Under the pieces are notes generated by a model, which had not been told where the DNA came from, ran no database searches, and saw only the letters and a program-made list of their open reading frames with translations. From Ganoderma boninense (taxonomy: Eukaryota > Basidiomycota > Agaricomycetes > Polyporales > Polyporaceae): a stretch of 64,000 nt of DNA. Of the stretch, positions 22,196-32,079 are shown in pieces (positions within the stretch are counted from its first letter, which is position 1; the number at the start of each line of letters is the position of its first letter). The translations under genes and the position numbers were made by a program. The stretch is taken from contig CM035307.1 of assembly GCA_002900995.3 (NCBI GenBank), positions 2,790,001 through 2,854,000 on the forward strand. Direction: 5' to 3'.

Positions 22196-24749
22196 TCAGG
22201 GTGCGTCATTCTGCTGTGTCCCAGGGCGGGACGCTTTGCTGGCCGCTCGAGGTGGCTGTCGCCTCGTCGGTGCGGAAACGATTGATTTCTTTCCAGTAGG
22301 CAGACTTGCTGACGGACCCGGCTCAGGTTGGGATGTATTGGCGACGTCGCTGCCAGGCCCGTCCTCTCTACCTCGGCCTGCATCGGCTGCTTGCACGGCC
22401 AGTTTGCTTCGCCCCTTTCCACGTCCGCGTCCTCTGCCTCTGCCTCTTCCCCTTCCACGTGCTGAAGCGCTCTGTGCCTCGACTTCGCAGGTGCCTTCGG
22501 GCTGAGGGACTTCGGCGGGGGGTGGAACATTTTCCGCGACAGTGTCTTCTGTGCCCTGCTCCGTCATCGTGGTTGCAGGCTGCGTCGTGGGGACAGACGA
22601 TGATGCCGTCGTTCGCTGTCGCTTGCTAGGTCGCACCTCTTCTTCTCCAGTGCTAGCCGCAGACTGCAAAGAAACAATTTCAGCGGGAGCAGTTTCGCTG
22701 GTTTCTTGGTGCGTCGGTCGGTGTAGGCAGTTCCTGCTGGGTTGGACTTGACGGTCCTGCAACGCCCAGATCGAGTGCGCTGCTGACATTCTCTGGCGCA
22801 GGTTTGCGGCGTGCTCGTGGTCTTGGCGTGGGCTTGGCCTGAGTGGTCGACGTTGATCCTGATTCTGGGGCAGGTGTGTGGATGTAGGTGTGGAGGCCTG
22901 CGTCGATGCTGAGGCTAGCACTGGCACAGCAGGGCAGGTGTGCTCGTCGAGGAACGCGAGTAGTACGACTCGGCGTGCAGGATGAGGATCTCAGATCCTG
23001 CCCTCAAGCCTGTTGGTGTCGAACGGCAGGATTGTGCCACACTCCGGGAACCTGGAGCAGCTGGATGCGGGGCTGGGACTGGGGACGGTGTGACGGACTT
23101 CTTTCGTTTCGTCAGCACTGCGTAGCGTAACCGGCACTGTTACACAGATGGACAAATAGATTAGCGTAGATTGTGAAAACAAGGTCGTGGGCCGCGCTCA
23201 CCATATTATCCGTCCGACCGATGTTCAACACCCGACTGACTTCCTTCCACTTGCCCTCTCCGACTTGCTCAACAGCTTTCAGGAGAGCAGAGTCCTGGCT
23301 TTCTGACCATCTTCCCTTAGTGACGGAGGGGTTTAGGTACTCTTGGTATCTCTCGCGGCACTGCTCGTTGTTACGACCCTCGACGAACGCGGCAACGTCG
23401 ACCCACGAGTGTCCAAAGACGGCCGCAGCACGGCGCAGGTGCTCATCTTCCTCTTGCGTCCATGGGCCTCGTTTGAGAGTGGGATCGAGCGACCGCAGGT
23501 AACGGCTTTGGCACTGGGAAGTGGTGGCATCCTCCGAGACCGCCCGTGCCACTGTAGCAAAGATATCCAGGTTCAGGTATGAGTAAACAAAAGGACTGAG
23601 GGGGGAAATCATACCGAGATGCCAGTTATCCATCCCGTATGTGTCAACAGCTTTCAAGAGCCGTCTATCTGCGTCAGGGGTCCACGTATGCGTCCGCCTT
23701 GGAATGGCGTTGCGCATACAGTCTACTGGGGTGCGTCCGGTCTATCCATCAACAAGTCAGTTCAGTGGCGCGGTTGAGGTAGAGGACGTCCGCAACGTAC
23801 CCCAAGCTTCTCAGCGATCTCGGCCCAGTCTACCTCACCTTCGCGCGCGCCGCCGACAAGCTCTTTGACCTTGGCGATCTCTGACTTCGTCCATTGAGTA
23901 TCATTGAATTGGGGATGGCGTTCGCCTAACCAGCGGATCTCACACTCTTTAGCCGTTCGCTGCACAGTAGTGCTCGCAGATGACACCTAATGAGCATGTT
24001 AGCGGAGCCTCACCGCCTGATGGGTAGGACACGATATACCTTCTGCGCGACCCGTTCCCAATCGATGCCTTCTTTGTTCGTGTTAAAGTCAAGGGGTGGT
24101 TCCCCCATGGATACGAAGGAAGGAAGCCCGCTATATACATGGTAAGCTGTGTGACTGGCGACAAGTTGGGAACGTACTGACCGTGCTTGCGCCTCCAACG
24201 CATATAATCGATAATTTTCGGAACGGACCGCATCGGCTAGGGCCTCGAGTTCTTGTGCTTTCACTGAAGTGGTGTTTAGTCAGGGACAAACTTAGATGAA
24301 ACTGAAGCTGAGGACGCACTTGGATGCGAGGCCGTAAAGCTCTCATAACGGTGCCGTCTAAGAGCGTCAGGATAGAACGGGGAGTCCTATCTGAGAGTGA
24401 GCAATATGACAAAAATACTTCGCAAAGAGCGTACTTCGTCCGCTAACAGATTTAAGGGGAGCAAACCTCTGGGCTTTGCTGCACCGGGGATAAGAATGGT
24501 ACCTCCACAGTTTACTACAGCCGCCTCTTCATCTTCATCATCGTCCGATACCTCTGTAGCAGCCTGATAAATATTTAACGAGGGAAGCGCTACAAACTCG
24601 GATTTTGCACGTACCAGTAACTTGTTCAGATGTTCCAGCTCCGCCTCCAAACGTTCTGTGTACACCTTGAGCGCGTATTGGTGCTCCTTATTCGCCTGGA
24701 CGGCTGGCTGGACCAAGTCTCCGGGGGTCTTGGATGGACCTGCGTACAT
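22196..24749 (-). CDS. SNAPC4-like Myb protein, snRNA gene activator
   Basis: The first in-frame ATG is at 24749. A coiled-coil segment (E-R-L-E-A-E-L-E-H-L-N-K-L-L) precedes four and a half Myb repeats. The half repeat has D-W-E-R-V-A-Q-K-V and E-C-E-I-R-W-L. Full repeats begin at W-T-K-S-E-I-A-K-V, T-W-T-P-D-A-D-R-R-L-L, R-G-P-W-T-Q-E-E-D and G-R-W-S-E-S-Q-D. A 4.5-repeat array is the signature of SNAP190/SNAPC4, which binds the proximal sequence element of snRNA genes. The C-terminal part is Ser/Pro/Thr-rich with an R-G-R-G tract. It cannot be read in one frame: the best frame changes near the G-run at 22867-22870 and again near 22702-22705. Stop at 22196. SNAPC4 is favoured over Bas1 or CDC5 by repeat number. 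Confidence 0.8.
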
Positions 24750-24963
24750 CTTGTGCTGCTTGAAGACAGGAAGTTCCACAGGAAGAGACCAATGCTAGCA
24801 GGGCAGTACGGGAAGTAGACAGAGCGTTAACGCCGGGACTTCCCCAGCATAGACGCCCGGAGATGCGCTAGCGTGCGATCAAGCGCTGAAAAGCCTCGCG
24901 TCCATCACCCTGCGTTGCAGGGTTGCCGCTGCAGTACTTGCTGTCCACTTCCGTCCGTCCGCC

Positions 24964-25687
24964 ATGGCGAACGCCTCCGCCAAACGCACTGGTATGCACC
25001 GGAATCCTCTCCAGCGCATACATGCTTTACTGACCGACTCTCGCACCCCTTTAGCGCAACAAAACGCAGACACGATCAAGAATCTCCGCCTGGGCCTGCT
25101 CGGGTCGTGTGCACTTTCCCTGCTCCTCCGCCTCCTCTTCCACCGCGCCGCGCTGCGGCCGACGACACTTGCGTTCTGGGTGTACGCGCTCTCCCTCGTA
25201 CCCTCTGTCTTCCTCTCGCGCTACCTCGAGCGCATTGGCTCCCCTCGGCGCGACCCGACCACTGGCGCGCTCATCTCAGCAGGGGAGGATCTCTCCCGCC
25301 CCGGTGTCATCGAGTGGTGCTTTGACGTCGTGTACATCACCTGGGCGTGCCAGGTCGGCAGCGGGGCGTTCGGGACGTGGGTCTGGTGGCTGTATCTCAT
25401 TGTGAGTCGTTGCGCTTCCTCCACCTTGCTGAGCTGCGGCGGAAACGAAAGAGAGCTCACGAATGTCGTATCCCGGCTCTTCGCCATTTCAGATTCCACT
25501 GTATGCCGTCTTCAAGCTCTGGAGTGGGGTCATCTCGCCGTACTTCCTGGGACGCTCTGCGGGCCCATCTACTGCCGCAGAGGGCGAGGCCGACGCCGGG
25601 AAGGAGACTCTGAGCAAACGACAAGAGAAGCTCCGTAAACGGAGTGAGCGTGGCGATCCGCGGGTACGTGCCCAGACGCGAAATTGA
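24964..25687 (+). CDS. SND2: SND2/TMEM208 ER-targeting membrane protein
   Basis: Starts at M-A-N-A-S-A-K-R-T. A short intron (about 24991-25053) joins this to A-Q-Q-N-A-D-T-I-K-N-L-R-L-G, the conserved opening of the family. Hydrophobic helices follow: L-L-G-S-C-A-L-S-L-L-L-R, L-A-F-W-V-Y-A-L-S-L and a Trp-rich pair around W-V-W-W-L-Y-L-I, then I-P-L-Y-A-V-F-K-L-W after a 92-nt intron. The tail is basic (K-R-Q-E-K-L-R-K-R). Family members act in SRP-independent targeting of proteins to the ER. The size of about 170 residues agrees with the family. Confidence 0.88.
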
Positions 25688-26073
25688 CCGCGGGCTCCGT
25701 GGGCCATATTGTCCCTGCTCTGCCTGAAAAATGTACCAGTTATAGTATCAAATCAACATCCCTATCTTGATTGTCTGCTACAACCCGATGCTTGAATTCG
25801 CATTCATCCCACCCTTTGTGCTCATCTGAAAGAATGCAAGCACGCATTGCGTGCACGGGAAGGGTATGTTACATAAATTCCTGACCTATCAGAGTTCGTC
25901 ATCTCAGACTGGGAGTGCGAAGAGGCAATTTTACAGTATATAGAGTACGAGGGCCGAAGTCAGGGAGGAACGGTTTAGCGACATAAACATGAACATCAAT
26001 CAGTCATAAACTAAGGCAATGTCAACAACGTCTGGACGGTTGAACGAGAGAAGAGCATGACCACATCTCCCAA
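25688..26073. other. convergent 3' flank
   Basis: AT-richer sequence between the stops of SND2 (plus) and the TM orphan (minus). Probably two 3' untranslated regions. No other feature seen. Confidence 0.4.
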
Positions 26074-27542
26074 CTACAATTCAGGTGCGCCATGGTAGGT
26101 GGGGTTCTGGTTCGTAGTGACGCTTCCCTGATAACCGCCGTAAGGGGTTGCTGGCAACTGCGGTGGTTTCCGTGGCGGGGTAACCGGTGGAAGCTTGCAG
26201 AGACCCAGCGTAAGGGTCCTGGGAGGGGAAGGTAGTCGGGTCGTTGGGGTCCTACACGCGGAAATAAGGTGATGAGCACAAACTCAAAGTGACGGTCAGT
26301 GCAGAGAGGACTAACGTAGAGCCGCTGGTTCGCCATCAACGGTTGCGACGGGTCCGACTGCGCACCGACGGGCGACTTCTCCCCATATTGCATATCGGCG
26401 GGGTAGTTGGCGTACTGCTGCTGAGGGTACTGGCTGTAGTTCCCGTTCGCGGAAAGGTCGACCGGGCCCGTGGGCTGATTCCGTGCGGCGTTACGACGAG
26501 ATCGGAGGACGAAGAACACGACGACACCGATCAAAACAAGCCCAGCAATACCACCCACAACTCCGCCCACGATGGGACCGACATTGGACGACTTCTTGGA
26601 CGACCCGGAGTTCTGGTCTGTGGAAGGCGCACCGTTGGAGCTGCTGGTTGCCGACGGTGGCGTGGTCAGGCTGGTCGCGCTCGCAGTCTGACTTGCTGTC
26701 GACGGTGCGGTCGAGTCGGGGGCGTCTAGGGATGCAAGAAATTTCATTACGGGGTGCATTCAAATGAGTCATGTTTACTTACGCTGAGAAGCCACAGCCT
26801 GTGCCGCTGCGGGATTGAAGGTGTTATTGGCCTGCAAGTCTATGTGAGCCTGGAATACTTCAGGATGACGAAGAAGCTGACCGTGATGTCAAGATACGCC
26901 CAGGCGGGAATGGAGGTGCCAGAAGGAATAGTTGCAGGGTACCTAGAGAGACGGGTTCGGCAAAGCAAGTCTCGGACGAGGCCATTGCAACTCACTTCTG
27001 AACATAGACGGTCGAGCAATTTTGAGAATAGGTGGACCATCTGGCGGACGGTCCAGACGGTTAGGGATTGGATGGCACAAAGGAAAGAAACACGCACGGC
27101 ACGATATAGTCTTCCTGACCTTGGCACGTCGCGCATGCAGCAATGGCTGAAAACAGAACAGTATTGCAACGACAGGGCGTCGCGCTCTGGGAGTTGTCCA
27201 AGGGCGTGTTGTAGTGATATCCAGGCGATAGTGGGTAGACCCAAGAATCTACGCGCCAAATCGTCACCAGATAAGGACACTGAGTATCTTGTTGCATTAT
27301 TTGGGACATACCAGCCGGAGATGAACACGGAGTGAAGAGCCAAGAAGAGACCAAACACGGGCTCTGGCCCTCGGAGTTGGTCATCTGGACGCGGGTGTTC
27401 AGCAGTGATTGAGATGGGGAAAGAGCTCAAGCCTCACCCAGTCATACCCACTGTTGCAGACGGCATTGGTGCCTTGTGCGGTCGCTCCGGGGATGCGGGA
27501 CGCGAGCGACGCGACGAGGGGGACAAGGAGGAGGGCAGACAT
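26074..27542 (-). CDS. signal peptide - Cys-rich ectodomain - single-TM protein (orphan)
   Basis: ATG at 27542 gives a signal peptide (L-L-L-V-P-L-V-A-S-L-A). The next exons encode W-M-T-N-S-E-G-Q-S-P-C, P-C-R-C-N-T-V, A-A-C-A-T-C-Q-G-Q and I-P-A-W-A-Y-L-D, a Cys-rich extracellular module common in mushroom genomes. A Ser/Thr stalk, one TM helix (I-A-G-L-V-L-I-G-V-V-V-F-F-V-L, about 26505-26560) and a basic stop-transfer R-S-R-R follow. The cytoplasmic tail is Gln/Tyr/Pro-rich and ends P-T-Y-H-G-A-P-E-L at 26074. The layout resembles fungal wall sensors (Wsc/Mid2 type), but the ectodomain differs. I infer a plasma-membrane surface protein. Ligand and pathway unknown. Exact splice sites in the ectodomain are uncertain. 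Confidence 0.7.
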
Positions 27543-28012
27543 GGGTGGCCGTCGAGGTGGCGGCACGAGGGGAAGGGGGACGAGGGGACCCCACCCGAAA
27601 GGTGGTATATTGCATCGATGAGCGCTGGGGTTGTGTTAGCCTGAAAAAGGCCGAGGCAGCCAGGAAATATTGTTTCAGAATGATGGCTGGGCCTGCTGAA
27701 TGCCCTGGCCGAAGGAGGCTGTGCCGCCCGCCATCGTGTCTGCCAATCCTTGATCGGAGTTGGTCCCAAACTGGCAATGGGCGGTCCCTGTGGCTGTCAT
27801 AAGCCAATCAAGGGACGCAAATCCCCCACGTAAGCACACGGAAGTTACGTAATGGCGGACTGGCGCTACACAACGCGCAAACAACGCGCCTTGCTTCCCA
27901 CCGCTTCCCTCAGCTTACTCCATCCCAGACGCATCCTGTGCCCCAACTGTGCCCATCTGATTCTCTGATCCCGCTACCCTCAGAAAAAAACGTATTCAAC
28001 TCCTTCCAGACA

Positions 28013-30455
28013 CATGGACCCCCAAAATAATCAATGCGGTCCGCTACACAGCTCAGAGGTTCCGTAACCATCGTGACCCTTGGTAGCCTTACTGACTCCA
28101 CACCACCTGTAGACAGAACCTCTTGCTAGGCTCCTCGATGCTGCAGACCTGTCGCATATCGAGACCAGCCAAACAGCGGATGATTTCGCTCATTCTATGC
28201 GCATACATGGTCACACTGAATCAGCTCTGTCTGCGGCAGTCCCCATTGCTCCTACGGGCGCACAAACATCCGCATACACGCCCGTCAATGATCATCTTTG
28301 CAAACACGCCGATCCTGCCAAGTTAAGCTCTCTATTAACCTCCCTCACTGCCTCACCAAAACCCCTTTGTTTCCTCCCCTCACGGCCTACGTCTTCAAGT
28401 ACAGAACCATCTCCCTTCGCTGCAAACTTATGGGTGGATGAGCGTCCTTCCGGCACCCTTGGTATTGCATCCGCATCCACAACGACAGCCGCCTCGATGT
28501 CGGAATTGGCAATCTTAGGAGACGAGCGTTCTGACTTGCTGTCGTCGTTACGTACACACTCTGTGTCCCCATCGGCACTCAGCCTAGCTGCGGAAACAGG
28601 CGACTACCCGGATCCTTTTTCCATCCCCATTCCCTCCAGTTCAATAACACCGCAGGAGGTCCCGTTCTTGGAGGATCAAGACTTATGCGTTGCCGCCCCC
28701 ATAGGCGGTCGACAAACTGATGTTTCATCCGACGACGGAATGCGTCATCTGAACCAAGATAGCATGTCCTGTGTCAACATTCGGTCTCCATCCATCTTTT
28801 CCTGTCACGGCACCACAGTTCCCGCGGCGGATACGCTTGCTACTTGCCCTGCGCAGGAGACTGATTCACCGGCTCGTATGGTCCTTGGCCTCACGCTGTC
28901 TACTATGCCATTCTTGTCGTCAGTCTCGCTGCCTCTGGATGCACGACCCCCTCACGATGGTCCTCACGACTGCCTTTCCGCTCTCGACGCTTCCTTAAAT
29001 ACTATTCTGGTGCCCCAACAACCCGAAACATCACTCGGCGACCTAGCGATTGAAGATGAGATGCCACTTTCTGGACACTTGCCTCCGTCTAGTCTCCCGG
29101 CCTCTCAAATCTCAGACTTTTCTCTCAACGCCAGCTATGCCGACATGGCATCTACCGATACTGAGGAGTTTGGTTCCTACAAGGTTACTGGAACCTTGGG
29201 CCATAGTGACACGGAAGAGGACACTATGGCTACTGAGGCTCCAGTTGTCATAGATATGCTCACCTGGGACTCCTACGTCAGCACTACTACTTCTGAGGGA
29301 CCTCGTCTGCCTCCTCTTGACAGTTCTGTGGATCAAGACATAACTTCTGAGCTTCCTGCCTCTTCGCCACCCTCATCAAGCCCTCCTGGTCTATTCTCCT
29401 CTCCAACTCGATCAGTCTCTGGTAGTCCCCCATCTTCCAGCCCTGTTGGACCGCCGTGCGATGTGGAAGACACGCTCCCCACCTCAAGGACCAAGAACGT
29501 CGAACATTCCAGTCCGAGTTCTCCGCTCAAGCGGACACGAGAGGCTGATATCTCCTCCGAGACGGCGGATATTTCAACAACGGAATACAGACCCCACAAG
29601 CGAATGGCAAGTCAATTTGTATGTGCGGTCTGCAGATGCCACATCTGATAGTATGTCTTGCAGAAACCAGGGCCGTCAGCACAGGCCTCCCCGCCAAACC
29701 CGACCCGTCCCACCCAGGCTTCGCAAGCAAGACAACACAAGAAGCTTGTTACCCCCTTCCGCTCTCCAGTCATCAAAGGCCCGCTTGTGCATGGCGGCCT
29801 GCACGCTGTTTATGCTTCCGGTCGCGCTGCGGCGCCCGGGATGGCCTCCACATCCAAACGCCCTGCAGAGGACAATGCCATGGAAACCGGACCAGCTGCG
29901 GAATCCGACCCTCACGTACCGAACAAGGACCGTACGGCGCGGGCCGCTAAGCAGTTCAAACCTCCGATGCAGGTCGCCAACGCCATCGCATCGTCTGACT
30001 CAAATCCAGCCTCCCTGCGTGTCGGGGCGGTTCCGACAATCCAAACGTTGCAGGGACAAGTTCAGACGCTCAAGCAGGCGATCAAAATTAATAATTCAGG
30101 CGGCGGCAACGAGGACGAAGTTCTCGAGCAGCTGGTGGGGAAGTGGACCGCCGTCGGGCGGGAAGTCGCGTGGGCACTTTGGGACCACGTCAAGGACATG
30201 GACCCCGGCACGGCTGCGCCTCCACAAAACGGAGGATGGCGTGCAGATGATGACGACGAAGTTGCGGAGCCCAAAGAAGGCTCCGATCCGGGCTGGGGAT
30301 ATGACGGCGGACCTGTGCGGAAGAAGGCGAGGATGGACGAAGATGTTGAGCGCGAGGAGCCGCATCACACTATCGGGATAATGTTGCGCCGGCTGGGGAT
30401 CGATCCAGACACTCTGGGTTGGAATGAGGACGAAGGAGACTTCGTCGACTTGTAG
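28013..30455 (+). CDS. Sfr1/Mei5-like recombination accessory protein with long disordered N terminus
   Basis: A 45-nt first exon (M-D-P-Q-N-N-Q) splices over a 54-nt intron into a long open frame (28112 to about 29607). It is rich in Ser, Thr, Pro and acidic residues and has no recognised domain. After a second intron (about 29618-29663) the C-terminal part carries T-L-Q-G-Q-V-Q-T-L-K-Q-A-I-K-I, then L-E-Q-L-V-G-K-W-T-A-V-G-R-E-V-A-W-A-L-W-D near 30125-30190. That coiled-coil plus W-x-x-x-G-R-E-x-A-W block is the conserved part of Sfr1/Mei5, the Swi5 partner that stimulates Rad51/Dmc1 strand exchange. At roughly 770 residues the protein is much longer than yeast Sfr1 (about 300). The tail is acidic. 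C-terminal assignment is good; the N-terminal role is unknown. Confidence 0.75.
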
Positions 30456-30589
30456 CTGTGCTGCGTACTTTCTTCCGTTGCCAACTTGGACTGTGTAATT
30501 GTTCTCTCCGAGCTTACGAGTAATGCAGAATACACTCTTGACAGCGTCGACTTGTCCCAATGGACTCGTTGGTCGTTTTCTCCATTCCT

Positions 30590-31614
30590 TCACTGGGTTT
30601 TTGAAAGGTGACGACGGATGAGGTTGGCGAATGAAGTGGGCTCCCTGCCTAACAGCCACCTGTTGATGTTGTTGTTGCCGGGGATGCCCCTAAATGTCGA
30701 CGTTAATGTTCAGCTTCTCCTGTACGCGCCAGCCCTCGAATAGACACGCTCCTCACCTCTTGTCATAGTAGAACATCATCCTGTCCATTCCCTCGGCAGT
30801 ACTCTCGCTCAGGACAAGGTGCGTCGCGCCCCTGCCCAAAATCTCGTCCCGTGAGATCGACTCGACCTTTATCTCCTTCCCAGTAGCCTTGGAAATCTCC
30901 CGCGCGACGTCCTCGAAGCTGGCGTTTTCCCCGACGAGGTCATACCGGGCGCGATTGTGCCGCTGCGGGTCGAGGATGACGAGCCGTGCTACCTCGGCAA
31001 GGTCCTCCAAGTCGAGGTAGCCCTGCAGCGTCTTCGGGGAGTACGCAGCGGGGAGGACGCCCGTGGAGAGGACGCGCTCGAGGTTCACGTTCTGCATGAA
31101 CGACGACGGCTGCAGGATCGTGTAGTTCAGCCCGGACTCGATCAGGTGCTCCTCGACGCTGCCAGAGGCACACTCAGCAACTACAACAACACAACAGGCC
31201 GCTTTCCAAGTTGAGACGTGAGACGTACTAGAACTTGGCCTTGTGGTTCAGCAGCTTCGTGAGCACGGAGAACAGCACGCTGCAGTACACGAAGTGCTTC
31301 ACTCCCGCCTGCTTCGCGGCGTCGATGAGGGCGATGCCCATCGCGCTCTCGAGAGCCTGGAACGCGGGCGCATTGTGGAAGACGATCTCGACGCCTGCGA
31401 GCGCGGGCGGGAGCGTGCTCGCCTCGAGGTAGTCCCCGAGCGCGAACGCGCTGTCGGGGAGCTGTGGGTGGCGTGCCTTGACTTTCTTTGCGGCCTCCTG
31501 TGACCGCACGAAGAGACGGAGATCTGAGGGGGCGACGGAGCCGGACTCAAGGAGAGCGCGAAGGACGAAGCCAGAAGTGCGCCCAGCGGCACCGGTGATG
31601 AGGATAGTGGGCAT
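30590..31614 (-). CDS. NmrA-like NAD(P)-binding Rossmann protein (copy 1, complete)
   Basis: Starts M-P-T-I-L-I-T-G-A-A-G-R-T-S-G-F. The dinucleotide loop G-x-x-G-x-x-x-G is present (G-A-A-G-R-T-S-G). Then come D-Y-L-E-A-S-T-L, the helix A-A-K-Q-A-G-V-K-H-F-V-Y-C-S, and Y-T-I-L-Q-P-S-S-F-M-Q-N. The last is typical of atypical SDRs of the NmrA/HSCARG type, which lack the usual Y-x-x-x-K pair. Two introns (near 31180-31228 and 30690-30760) are inferred. The last exon ends F-A-N-L-I-R-R-H-L-S-K-T-Q at 30590. It could be a redox sensor/regulator or an isoflavone-reductase-like enzyme; sequence alone does not decide. It ends 134 bp from the convergent Sfr1-like gene. The 5' two thirds is repeated at 34152-34771. 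Confidence 0.82.
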
Positions 31615-31680
31615 GCTTGGTTGCAGCTGGTGCGTATGCGGAGGCCAAAGGACGTAGGACTCTAAAGTGAGTCTGGGGAC

Positions 31681-31688
31681 TATATATA
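31681..31688 (-). promoter_or_regulatory. TATA box of the NmrA-like gene
   Basis: TATATATA lies about 67 bp upstream of the ATG at 31614, and the motif is preserved in the second copy at 34838-34845. Position and sequence fit a core promoter. Confidence 0.5.
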
Positions 31689-32079
31689 AAAACGAGAAGC
31701 CTACTCGATCGGATTTGCCGCGATGCTTCCAAACATTCTGTTTTGTCTGCAAAGCGACTCTGCTTAAGTTATAATTCAACCGAGGGGCGACTACGTCAAA
31801 TCGGACGCAAATCGGAGACGTTGTGGGTCTGATGACGTCCATGTATTTCTGTGTCGTATGGCGAGCACGGTTGAGTAATGCCGTCCACTCGCTGGCCCGG
31901 TGCCGTCGAATGGCATTCTCACCGGTGTGAACAGTCCCAAGTCAAGATGTTGGCGAAAGATACAAATTCCATACGGATACAAGCTACATGTCAGTACATG
32001 GGTGGAACGCGAGAGCAAGTGACGACAAAGCTGAGTCCACGAAAGCGAGACGATTGGTAGGGAAACGAGTCCAATGTGC

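Noticed and set aside
22380..22470. Short GC-rich tandem repeat, possible minisatellite
   Set aside because: It is the coding sequence of the R-G-R-G tract in the SNAPC4 tail, so it is explained by protein composition.
26754..27335. 193-residue plus-strand frame opposite the TM orphan
   Set aside because: It overlaps the Cys-rich ectodomain exons on the other strand, which carry recognisable family motifs and a signal peptide.
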